A stretch of 64,000 bases of DNA from Shewanella abyssi (lineage in GTDB: Bacteria > Pseudomonadota > Gammaproteobacteria > Enterobacterales > Shewanellaceae), in NCBI RefSeq assembly GCF_023284025.1, contig NZ_JAKIKR010000002.1, positions 113,195-177,194 of the forward strand, read 5' to 3'. A program made the translations under genes and the position numbers. Under the pieces are notes generated by a model. It saw only the letters and a list, made by a program, of their open reading frames with translations, did not search any database and had not been told where the DNA came from. Positions within the stretch are counted from its first letter, which is position 1, and every line of letters starts with the position of its first letter. Below, piece by piece: positions 36,767-43,708 of the stretch.

Positions 36767-37375
36767 ATGCACACTAAAACCGCTTCAAGCTCTAAACGGC
36801 TCTTTACCTTAATCAACATCGCCAAAACGCAGCTGCAGTTAGATGATGGCCTATACCGCAGCATGCTCAAACACGCCACAGGCAAAGAATCGCTGCGCGC
36901 CATGAACCTTAGCGAGCTTGAACAAGCACTAGAATGCTTCAAGCAAAAAGGTTTTAAACCCACTCGCGTTGGAACAAGTTTAAACAGCCCTAAAAAGGGG
37001 ATTAAGCCAGCAGTTAAAGGCAAACGTTTAAGTCCACAATCGGGCAACACCAAAGTAGCGATAATCGATAAAATCCGCGCTGTGTGGATCACCATGGCCA
37101 ATCACAACATTATTCAAGACGCTAGCGAAACGGCACTCGATAGCTACGCGCGCCGCATGACTAAATCACAACAGCAGGTCGACAGCGTTGCCTGGCTTAA
37201 TCCACAACAAGCCAAACGAGTGTTAGAGAGCCTTAAGAACTGGCACCGTCGTGAGCTGATTGAGCGCATTCATCTAAGAACCAACAGCACATCAACCAAG
37301 CTGCAGAGCTTAAGTTACACCCAAGTGGTGGAGCTCTATTTAAACAATGTATACGCAGGGGCTGAGCATGAGTAA
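36767..37375 (+). CDS. gemA: GemA (Mu gp16-like) early regulator
   Basis: 202 residues. The DUF1018/GemA domain is visible at about 10-60: RLFTLINIAKTQLQLDDGLY, then SMLKHATGKESLRAMNLSEL. A second conserved block follows from about 95 (KVAIIDKIRAVWITMANHNI). GemA in Mu influences host gene expression and replication during phage growth. The gene follows the terminator at 36696 and overlaps mor by eight bases, the same gemA-mor order as in Mu-like phages. Confidence 0.88.
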   Translation: MHTKTASSSKRLFTLINIAKTQLQLDDGLYRSMLKHATGKESLRAMNLSELEQALECFKQKGFKPTRVGTSLNSPKKGIKPAVKGKRLSPQSGNTKVAIIDKIRAVWITMANHNIIQDASETALDSYARRMTKSQQQVDSVAWLNPQQAKRVLESLKNWHRRELIERIHLRTNSTSTKLQSLSYTQVVELYLNNVYAGAEHE

Positions 37376-37817
37376 GTGTCTTGATAACGCGAAGAGTGAA
37401 CAGCAACTCGACTTGCTGCAAACAGCCCCACAAGAGCTTGAACTGGCATTGGCCACCTTGCAGAACCTTAAGCCAGATGAGCGCGAAGACTTTGTTAAGC
37501 GCTGGCCATCAACACTGCAAAGTCTGTGTGAGCTTATGCGCGTTACCCTAGAGGGCCAAGCCATTAGCAATGCCGTGCAAATCAGTGAAGCGCTTGCCAC
37601 TACGTTAAGTACTTACCTAGGTGGCCGCGATATCTATATCCCTAATGGCGAGCGCCTTAAAGACGCGCTGCGTGATATCCGCATCTGGCGTGAGTTTAAG
37701 GGCAATAACCTAGAGCAGCTGTCGCGGGATTATGGGCTCACCGAACGTCGAGTAAGCCAGATCATAGCCGAGCAGAGGGCAGCGTTTGTGGCGAGGAAGC
37801 AGAGGAGGTTGTTTTGA
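37368..37817 (+). CDS. mor: Mor/C family middle/late transcription activator
   Basis: 149 residues from ATG 37368, inside the end of gemA; an in-frame ATG at 37347 is possible but is deeper in gemA. Family marks are the dimerisation region ISEALATTLSTYLGGRDIYI followed by PNGERLKDALRDIRIWREFK, and the C-terminal HTH NNLEQLSRDYGLTERRVSQI. Mu Mor turns on the middle promoter that makes C, which then turns on late genes. No separate C gene was found in this window, so this protein may activate late promoters directly. The cargo island begins just after it. Confidence 0.88.
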   Translation: MSKCLDNAKSEQQLDLLQTAPQELELALATLQNLKPDEREDFVKRWPSTLQSLCELMRVTLEGQAISNAVQISEALATTLSTYLGGRDIYIPNGERLKDALRDIRIWREFKGNNLEQLSRDYGLTERRVSQIIAEQRAAFVARKQRRLF

Positions 37818-37857
37818 TACTATTAATGGGGTTATTGAACGTCGAACTATGAACATT

Positions 37858-38643
37858 CTAGTTAAGCTTTTCAAATTCAACTTTAAACTTTGAAGAGCTT
37901 CTTTCCCCTCGCCATAATTCAACATTGGGGTTGTGTTTTTGGAGAATTAAGCTGATAGAACGTAGGTTTTCTATTTTCATATTCGGGCCGAAGTAAATTG
38001 CTTTAAGTGCATTTCTCTTGTATTTGAAAGCTTGATCTGCTTTTTCATGGATGCACCGCCATTCTCGCTCATACTCCCATGATTTGGACTTTGTACAAAA
38101 TAATTGAAATATATGCCTTTGCAAAACATCAGGGTCCTCTTCAGTGTTAATCAATGTCACATCCATTTGTGGTAGTTCTTCTTGATATACCACTTTATAA
38201 GGGACTGTAAAAGGTAAAAATGACGTGTCGAATTCTAAGCAGAAACCTTGATAGCTGCTTGCATAATGCGCCCACATGAGTAAGTCGCCTTTCTCGTCTG
38301 AAAAACAGCAAATACCTCGAGTTTCCCGAAATTTAACTCTAAATTTCTCAAGTTCGTTTTTTGCAGCGTTAATTGCTATTGTCTGAATTTCAGCTGTTGT
38401 CATCAGTTCTAGTTTTTTAATATCTTCAGGTGGAAAGCACTCTTTAATGCCTTTTTCTCGCAGTTTTGTTTGGATAAATACTACGGCTGAATCTGTAGGT
38501 ACCGTATAAGTCGGAGACATATCACAATCAAAGGGATCATTAAAACGTTTAGGTGAGCTAAAGTATACTTCTTGGTTTTTCAGGTTCTTTAGGGTTTGTT
38601 CGTTGAATGGCTCAAACTTGAACAAGGTTTTCGGTCTGTCCAT
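37858..38643 (-). CDS. DUF2971 family protein (prophage cargo)
   Basis: 261 residues on the strand opposite to the lytic genes. DUF2971 marks are LFKFEPFNEQTLKNLKNQEV, VYFSSPKRFNDPFDCDM, ICCFSDEKGDLLMWAHYA and YQGFCLEFD. The family is widespread, found in defence and mobile contexts, and lacks a proven activity. AT-rich base use differs from the surrounding phage genes. Orientation and position, just after mor and facing it, suggest a moron expressed from its own promoter in the lysogen. It could serve defence or fitness, which is inference. Confidence 0.8.
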   Translation of the reverse strand: MDRPKTLFKFEPFNEQTLKNLKNQEVYFSSPKRFNDPFDCDMSPTYTVPTDSAVVFIQTKLREKGIKECFPPEDIKKLELMTTAEIQTIAINAAKNELEKFRVKFRETRGICCFSDEKGDLLMWAHYASSYQGFCLEFDTSFLPFTVPYKVVYQEELPQMDVTLINTEEDPDVLQRHIFQLFCTKSKSWEYEREWRCIHEKADQAFKYKRNALKAIYFGPNMKIENLRSISLILQKHNPNVELWRGERSSSKFKVEFEKLN

Positions 38644-38751
38644 ATCCCATCTTCCTGAAAATTATAGTAAAGTGTTATTCGATATTTTACATTTATGCCA
38701 GTGAATGGAAACTAGGTCAAGTTATTGTTGATGTAAGTAAAAGGGAATTTT

Positions 38752-39186
38752 ATGAAGCAGATTTTTTTCACTGTAATCGTTGGTTTGTTCATAGCTAACA
38801 ATGCACAAGCCGCAGTCTACAAATGCACCATAGACGGTATTGAAACATACAGCCAAGACCCTTGTTCTGAAAGTGCAGAGGAGATCACTGTCACTCCTCC
38901 TGCAAAAATGAATGGTAGTAAAAATACACTAAGTGAAGATCAATTAGTTAAGCAATGTGTTACCACATTAACCCGGTACAGTAACTTTAAAGACCCTGAG
39001 TCTATTAAGTTGCTAGGGTATCACTTTGATTGGTTACAAGATGGCAGTGGTGCCCGTCGTGTACTTCAGTTAGAAATTAATGCTAAAAATAGCTATGGTG
39101 GATATGGAGGAAGTAAGCTCTATCCGTGTTACTTAAATCATAGTGGCACCCAACTGAGTAAACATCAGTACAGAATTTTCAAGTAA
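38752..39186 (+). CDS. Secreted DUF4124-domain protein (prophage cargo)
   Basis: 144 residues. The signal peptide at 1-20 ends in NAQA. The DUF4124 domain (about 21-45) has the mark VYKCTIDGIETYSQDPC, with two cysteines that could pair in the periplasm. A second region (about 60-144) has a CVTTLTRYSNFKDPESIKLL block and a Gly/Tyr stretch (YGGYGGSK) with a later Cys. Its role is unknown. It is divergent from the DUF2971 gene across a 108-bp AT-rich spacer that probably holds both promoters. Confidence 0.65.
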   Translation: MKQIFFTVIVGLFIANNAQAAVYKCTIDGIETYSQDPCSESAEEITVTPPAKMNGSKNTLSEDQLVKQCVTTLTRYSNFKDPESIKLLGYHFDWLQDGSGARRVLQLEINAKNSYGGYGGSKLYPCYLNHSGTQLSKHQYRIFK

Positions 39187-39232
39187 GTAGAATTAGAGCT
39201 TTTATTGCATAGATTTTGATAAGGATATCTTC

Positions 39233-39478
39233 ATGCGTAGTAAAGCATTTCGGGAAGGGATTAAGGCTAAGTCATATCATGATAATGCATACAGCCCTGG
39301 CTCTGCAGAGTTTAATGAATTTGAGCGTGGACAAACCCAAAAACTCAAGCGGAGTGCATCTGCTGGGTTGGGTTATAGTTTTGATATAGCTGATGAGCCT
39401 CTTAGCTATTACGCAAAGCCTGAAGCCAAACCTGTGGAAGTTGTAAAGCCAAAAGCATACAAATATAAGCCAAAATAG
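39233..39478 (+). CDS. Small hypothetical cargo protein
   Basis: 81 residues, basic, with AAGGATAT upstream. It shows no signal or membrane segment. The middle is low complexity, and the C terminus is a Pro/Lys/Val/Tyr repeat (EAKPVEVVKPKAYKYKPK) like the linker of a cell-envelope or structural protein. No family was recognised. It may be co-transcribed with the gene before it. Confidence 0.45.
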   Translation: MRSKAFREGIKAKSYHDNAYSPGSAEFNEFERGQTQKLKRSASAGLGYSFDIADEPLSYYAKPEAKPVEVVKPKAYKYKPK

Positions 39479-39644
39479 AGGCATCGCATTAACACACATA
39501 ACAATAGAGTGCCAAATTTGTATCAAAGGATACTCTACACCAATATGGTAAACTATCGGGTCATACCGTAGCCGTATAGAAGCTAGCGAACGTAAGTAAA
39601 AATAGTTAGTTAGGTACTGGTCACTGTCAATTTAGGACTGATTC

Positions 39645-39992
39645 ATGAAAATATTTAGGCGTGATAAAGGTTTAAAAGCGATAAAGTATAGAGAAGTCAA
39701 ACAATCCATTAAGGTAGATCCATCGACTTCAGAAAAACTGCAAGAAAAACTGGCGACAATGCAGTTAGTTTATTCATTAGTTGGCTCACTTATCGGAGCT
39801 GGGTGTATGGTAGCTGGAGTGCTGCTTCTTGTTAATGAGGTACAAGGAAACTCTAGCTTTGTTGCTGATATAGTAGGTAGTAGCGTAGAGCTTTCAGACG
39901 CAACTCCTGGAGTAATTTTATTTGTCGTCGGGCTACTGATAATTGTGGTGACAAAGTTTAGTTTTTCACACGTAAAAAACAAAGAAGTGTGA
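39645..39992 (+). CDS. Small two-TM membrane protein (prophage cargo)
   Basis: 115 residues. A basic cytoplasmic N terminus (KYREVKQSIKVD) is followed by two membrane helices, at about 42-64 (LVYSLVGSLIGAGCMVAGVL) and about 86-105 (TPGVILFVVGLLIIVVTKFS), with an acidic external loop between them. No family was recognised. The protease gene begins 14 bases after its stop, so the pair is probably one unit: a membrane anchor and a trypsin-like protease. A joint role is inference. Confidence 0.6.
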   Translation: MKIFRRDKGLKAIKYREVKQSIKVDPSTSEKLQEKLATMQLVYSLVGSLIGAGCMVAGVLLLVNEVQGNSSFVADIVGSSVELSDATPGVILFVVGLLIIVVTKFSFSHVKNKEV

Positions 39993-40006
39993 GGTATGTT
40001 TAAGTA

Positions 40007-40765
40007 ATGGTTAATTCTATTCATTTTACAACAACTAAAGTAGATGTTTACAGCGGGAATGAGCATTTAGAGCGAGCAACAGGATTTTTTTTTCGCCATA
40101 ACAATAATAAATATTTAGTCACGAATAAACATGTAGTCGAATGCGTACGTACAAGGATGTTTAGGGAAAATAAGAAAGCTGACAATGTCAGAATTATTAC
40201 TCATACAGACATAAATGATTGCTCAAAGCATCACACTATAACTATTAAAGTATTTGATGAGAGAAAGCTCTGGCTTGAACATCCTAGTATTGAGGAAAAT
40301 GGTTGCGATGTGGTTCTTATACCACTAAACGAAAATACTTTGTTAGGTGATAACGCAGTAAAATACTATCCATTATCAAGTCCAAAAATTACTTTTGTTG
40401 GTCAAGAGCTGGTAAATGATTTTCCTTTAAATGAATTTGGGAATCTTGCTGTTTTGGGCTATCCACTAGGTTTTTATGATAAATTTAATAACTTACCAAT
40501 ATCGCGAAGAGTAACTATTGCTAGTCCTTATAAAGTGAAGTTCAACAATAAACCGTATTTTCTTGTGGACGGAAATTTACAGCCTGGTATGAGTGGCAGC
40601 CCTGTATTTTGTACGCCACACACTTTATTTAAAGAAGGTAATAGAGATGAGGGAAGTAAACTTTTTGGTGTTTATTCTGCTCATAAGTACGCAGGAACAC
40701 AGCCATTAAATTTACATGTCATCTGGTATGCTGACTTATTAGTGGAAATAGCAAATCAAGTTTAG
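40007..40765 (+). CDS. Trypsin-like serine protease (prophage cargo)
   Basis: 252 residues, no signal peptide, so probably cytoplasmic. The chymotrypsin-fold triad can be read: His42 in YLVTNKHVVECV, Asp101 in NGCDVVLIPL and Ser196 in QPGMSGSPVF, with oxyanion Gly194. The spacing suits a single-domain trypsin-like peptidase (trypsin_2 type). Intracellular members of this class are found in bacterial defence and conflict systems as effectors, but also in housekeeping roles. AT-rich and outside the Mu core genes, it is cargo. It precedes the boundary element at 40837. Confidence 0.75.
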   Translation: MVNSIHFTTTKVDVYSGNEHLERATGFFFRHNNNKYLVTNKHVVECVRTRMFRENKKADNVRIITHTDINDCSKHHTITIKVFDERKLWLEHPSIEENGCDVVLIPLNENTLLGDNAVKYYPLSSPKITFVGQELVNDFPLNEFGNLAVLGYPLGFYDKFNNLPISRRVTIASPYKVKFNNKPYFLVDGNLQPGMSGSPVFCTPHTLFKEGNRDEGSKLFGVYSAHKYAGTQPLNLHVIWYADLLVEIANQV

Positions 40766-40836
40766 GATAATAATTTTTGATATTTGCAGAGTGAGTGTTG
40801 ATACATGACCTCTCTTTCGATGCTTAAGACGCTTAT

Positions 40837-40910
40837 CCCGAAACCTTTCAAACCCTGTTAGAACACCTAAACCGAGACAATGAGCCTATGTTCCTTGTCT
40901 CGGTTTTTTT
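40837..40910 (+). promoter_or_regulatory. Late-operon boundary element A (shared block plus terminator abutting the ATG)
   Basis: CCCGAAACCTTTC (40837-40849) and GAACACCTAA (40861-40870) also occur, in the same order, upstream of gene I at 52318. Then AACCGAGACAA / TTGTCTCGGTT (40870-40880 with 40895-40905), an 11-bp stem, is followed by seven T in total and directly by the ATG at 40911. There is no ribosome-binding site between hairpin and ATG. It may be a promoter/terminator control point for late genes. No classic -10/-35 pair was seen. Confidence 0.55.
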
Positions 40911-41339
40911 ATGTCCTCACAAAAGTTTATTCTGTACCGCCGTTACTTTAATCACGGCACCTTTGGGGAACTCAAAGACGCTACTGGTAATACGATTGCC
41001 GTTACCGTTGAATGCCCCTGGTTAAACAACCAGAAGGGTAAGAGCTGCATCCCAGAAGGCAGCTATCAAATACAGCGCCACCAAAGCCCGAGCAAGGGCG
41101 TATGCCTTGCGATTACTGCGCCCACACTGGGCGTCACCTTGTACGGTACTAGCCAGCGCTCCCACTGCTTAATCCATGTTGCCAACCGAGTCAGCGAGTT
41201 GCAGGGCTGTATCGCGCCTGGCGAGTCTTTTGGCGTGGTAGCTAGAGAGTGGGGCGTGTTACAGAGCCGTAATACCCTTGAGCAGCTATTGACCTTAATA
41301 GGTGATTCAAGCTGCACCTTGGTAATCCGAGGGCAATGA
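40911..41339 (+). CDS. DUF5675 protein, probable lysis gene
   Basis: 142 residues. DUF5675 marks are FILYRRYFNHGTFGELKD, TVECPWLNNQKGKSCIPEGS, and an H-V-A-N region (SHCLIHVANRVSELQGCIAP) ending in a G-I-A-P block. It resembles the compact L,D-transpeptidase/endolysin-like proteins that occupy the lys position in phages, but no proven muralytic activity is known to me. It is the first late gene after the boundary element and starts immediately after a T-run, with no Shine-Dalgarno. Upstream in-frame codons include no start, so the ATG at 40911 is the only choice. Confidence 0.75.
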   Translation: MSSQKFILYRRYFNHGTFGELKDATGNTIAVTVECPWLNNQKGKSCIPEGSYQIQRHQSPSKGVCLAITAPTLGVTLYGTSQRSHCLIHVANRVSELQGCIAPGESFGVVAREWGVLQSRNTLEQLLTLIGDSSCTLVIRGQ

Positions 41340-41419
41340 ATCACAAGCTATTTAAGCAACATAGCAAATAGCACCAAACCAACAGCCTTTCACACCACAG
41401 CCCACATTAAGGATCGCAT

Positions 41420-42034
41420 ATGGACCCGCTAACACTTACCGCAATCGCTTCTACCTTGATTAAATCTGGCCCCGATTTGATTCGTGGCATCGGCAGTTTT
41501 TTCGATGACGACTATTCCGGTCAAGCCAAGCAAGACACCGCTAACAAGGTCGCTAACCTCGTCGACATTGCTGCAGGTAAACCCAACCCAGAGCAAGCAC
41601 TTAATCAGGCATTAACCTCACTATCGCCACAAGACTTGCTGCAACTTAAATCAGTCGCAGCCGAATGCGAAGTGCAGCTGGCGCGCATTGCTGCAAACCG
41701 CGATACCACCTTGCATTTGCAAACTCAGCAGACGATTCAAAACGGTGATAACAGCAGCAACCCTTATGTCAGTGAAACCCGGCCCTACATGGCGCGCTTA
41801 TCCGGCTACATCACAGGCGCTTATGTATTAGGGCTCGACGGTGCAGCTGCATTTGCACACGGTACAGGGGCTTCACTCGATATGGCCATGTTACTGGTTG
41901 CGCCGCTACTGGCTTATATGGGCCTGCGTGAAATAGGCAAATGGCGACAGGGTGTAGGCATTGCTGGCGGTATCACTAGCGGCATTGCAAGTAGCCTAAG
42001 CCAGCTGTTTAAACGCGGTAAAGCAGGAGCCTAA
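41420..42034 (+). CDS. 3-TM holin-like protein
   Basis: 204 residues, with AAGGATCGC upstream of the ATG. It matches the three-TM holin (GTA-type) pattern. The N-terminal soluble helix region has PDLIRGIGSFFDDD, and ETRPYMARLSGYITGAYVLG marks the family, where the conserved R-P precedes TM1. Membrane segments lie at about 122-140, 148-165 and 172-195. Holins time the release of endolysin. It sits between the DUF5675 lysis gene and a TraR-like protein, as in other Mu-like phages. It ends one base before the TraR-like start. Confidence 0.75.
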   Translation: MDPLTLTAIASTLIKSGPDLIRGIGSFFDDDYSGQAKQDTANKVANLVDIAAGKPNPEQALNQALTSLSPQDLLQLKSVAAECEVQLARIAANRDTTLHLQTQQTIQNGDNSSNPYVSETRPYMARLSGYITGAYVLGLDGAAAFAHGTGASLDMAMLLVAPLLAYMGLREIGKWRQGVGIAGGITSGIASSLSQLFKRGKAGA

Positions 42035-42247
42035 ATGAAAGCCGATGAATGGGCTAGTGAGCTTGAAATACGTGAACGCGAAAGCTGTATAGCGCGGGCT
42101 CGCCAGCCAATAGCGCAAGGTAATGGCATATGCGTGGACTGCTTAGAGGTGGTTGAAGCTGAGCGTTCTAGGCTGCTGCGCTGCTTGAGCTGCCAACAAG
42201 ATGAAGACTTGCGCCAGCGCCAACGCACAGGAGGTCGCCGTGGCTGA
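42035..42247 (+). CDS. TraR/DksA-type zinc-finger protein
   Basis: 70 residues. The zinc finger is Cys33-x2-Cys36 and Cys50-x2-Cys53 (GICVDCLE, LRCLSCQQD), with an N-terminal helix bearing a D-E-W-A motif. Phage TraR-like proteins bind the RNA polymerase secondary channel like DksA/ppGpp and shift host promoter use. The length and Cys spacing fit TraR rather than DksA. It overlaps the DUF2730 gene by eight bases. Confidence 0.85.
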   Translation: MKADEWASELEIRERESCIARARQPIAQGNGICVDCLEVVEAERSRLLRCLSCQQDEDLRQRQRTGGRRG

Positions 42248-42569
42248 TGCACTTGAGTTTATTAACCACAACTTTAAATGGCTTTCAGCGATTGCTTACC
42301 TTGCCTTTGTGGGTTTGCTCGCCTGGTTTAACCAACGTTTTACCCCACGACGTGAGCACGAGTTGCTTAATAAAAAGCTGAGCAACATAGATCAGCAAAT
42401 GACACAGGTTAAGGCTGACATCAAGCACCTGCCCACCAAAGAAGAGGTGCATCGTTTAGATAAAACACTAAGCGGACTTAGCGAAACCATTAACGCCACG
42501 CAAGAAGGCATTAGTCGGCTTGAGCGTAAAACCGATCTGCTACTGGAAAATGAATTAAGGAACGACTAA
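42240..42569 (+). CDS. DUF2730 membrane-anchored coiled-coil protein
   Basis: 109 residues from GTG 42240, four bases after AGGAGGT; a longer frame from ATG 42201 lacks a ribosome-binding site. One N-terminal membrane helix (about 10-30, WLSAIAYLAFVGLLAWFNQR) is followed by a basic turn and a long coiled coil (ELLNKKLSNIDQQMTQVKAD). DUF2730 proteins follow the holin in many Mu-like phages, and their spanin-like place suggests a lysis role, not proven. It overlaps the next gene by one base. Confidence 0.75.
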   Translation: MADALEFINHNFKWLSAIAYLAFVGLLAWFNQRFTPRREHELLNKKLSNIDQQMTQVKADIKHLPTKEEVHRLDKTLSGLSETINATQEGISRLERKTDLLLENELRND

Positions 42570-42865
42570 TGGCACTACAAGAGATCATGAAAGAACACCA
42601 GCGACTGGTGATCCTACGCTTGCTGGCCGAGGTGTCAGGGTTCGATCTAAATGAGTCCATCTTACAAGATGGGCTTAATGCATACGGGCTAGATATCAGC
42701 CGTGACAGCTTACGCACTCAATTAGCCTGGCTTGCAGAGCAAGGCTTAATTACGCTGCAAAAACTCGGCTCCACTCAAAAAGCTGTTCTCAGCGCCAGAG
42801 GTGAAGATGTAGCCCAAGGCCGCGCTGTTGTACCTGGCATTAAACGCCCTCGGGCAGGGGAATAG
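42569..42865 (+). CDS. Winged-helix phage protein (VpaChn25_0724-like)
   Basis: 98 residues with a compact winged helix: HQRLVILRLLAEVSGFDLNE, DGLNAYGLDISRDSLRTQLA and the wing LITLQKLGSTQKAVLS. It matches a short family of Mu-like phage proteins found before the terminase small subunit. DNA binding is expected. Its target is unknown. It is tightly packed, with one base overlap upstream and two bases to the next gene. Confidence 0.72.
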   Translation: MALQEIMKEHQRLVILRLLAEVSGFDLNESILQDGLNAYGLDISRDSLRTQLAWLAEQGLITLQKLGSTQKAVLSARGEDVAQGRAVVPGIKRPRAGE

Positions 42866-42867
42866 TC

Positions 42868-43134
42868 ATGGTGCTAAAACCCTTAACATCATCACAGAAG
42901 AAAGTGATTTATCACACAGCATTGGCGCTGGTTGTTGCAGACATGGAAGAACAAGTCATTAAACCCATGACTCTTAAAGAGGGTAAGCCCTTTGAAAAGG
43001 GAGATTTTAGCAAAATCTATTTTAAAAAAGTGCCGCAAGTAGCTCAAGCTCAACGAGCCTTGAAAAAGGCAATTGAGCAGGCTCAAAAAGATATTGCTGC
43101 ATCAATGAAGCGTAAAGGGGATCAGGATGACTGA
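42868..43134 (+). CDS. Small phage protein of unknown function
   Basis: 88 residues, helical and Lys-rich at both ends (TSSQKKVIYHTALALVVADM; KKAIEQAQKDIAASMKRKGD). No family was recognised. It overlaps the DUF3486 gene by eight bases in the packaging operon. Its base use is more AT-rich than its neighbours, so it may be a recent addition. Confidence 0.5.
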   Translation: MVLKPLTSSQKKVIYHTALALVVADMEEQVIKPMTLKEGKPFEKGDFSKIYFKKVPQVAQAQRALKKAIEQAQKDIAASMKRKGDQDD

Positions 43135-43708
43135 CTCCAATAAAGCCGATACTCCAACCCGTGGCCGCCGCTCTAAAGTCGACCTGCTGCCCGATGATAT
43201 TCGTAAAACATTAGATAGCGGCCTGCGCGACGGTTCTATCACTCAAACAGAGCTGCTCGACGAGATAAACCAACTCATTAAAACCGCAGGTTTGCCGGAA
43301 GATCAACAGCTGTCACGGGCGGGGTTAAACCGTTACGCCACCAAAATGGAGGCCGTCGGTAAAAGCTTGCGAGAAATGCGCGAAATAACCCAAGTATGGA
43401 CCGCAGAACTAGGCGATAAACCTACTGGGGAAGTCACCAAACTGATATTAGAAATGGCCCGTTCACAGCTGTTTAAAGCGCTATTAAACGAAGATGGTGA
43501 AACGGCAGATGTAGGCATGATTAAAGACGCTATGCTAGCGGTGCAACGGCTAGAGTCGGCTGCCATGGCGAGCCATAAACGTGAAAAAGAGATCCGTAAA
43601 CTGTTTGCCGAAGAAGCCGCCAATACCGCCGAAAAGGTAGCTAAATCGGCAGGGCTAACAGCCGATGCAGTAAGCCTGCTCAAGAAAGAAATCTTGGGGA
43701 TCGTCTAA
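43127..43708 (+). CDS. DUF3486 protein, Mu gp27-like probable small terminase
   Basis: 193 residues. The family's N terminus RRSKVDLLPDDIRKTLDSGL, a DNA-binding-like segment ITQTELLDEINQLIKTAGLP and the SRAGLNRYATKMEAVGKSLR block are all present, followed by a long helix for oligomerisation. In Mu this position (gp27) is the small terminase subunit, recognising phage DNA. It overlaps the large terminase gene by one base. Confidence 0.85.
   Translation: MTDSNKADTPTRGRRSKVDLLPDDIRKTLDSGLRDGSITQTELLDEINQLIKTAGLPEDQQLSRAGLNRYATKMEAVGKSLREMREITQVWTAELGDKPTGEVTKLILEMARSQLFKALLNEDGETADVGMIKDAMLAVQRLESAAMASHKREKEIRKLFAEEAANTAEKVAKSAGLTADAVSLLKKEILGIV

Noticed and set aside
37368..37817. Calling the Mor/C protein C rather than Mor
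   Set aside because: It directly follows gemA as Mor does in Mu, and no second family member is visible in the window, so Mor is the safer name.
40911..41339. Leaderless-transcript promoter for the DUF5675 gene
   Set aside because: The positions where a -10 box would need to be hold CTCGGT, which does not resemble one.
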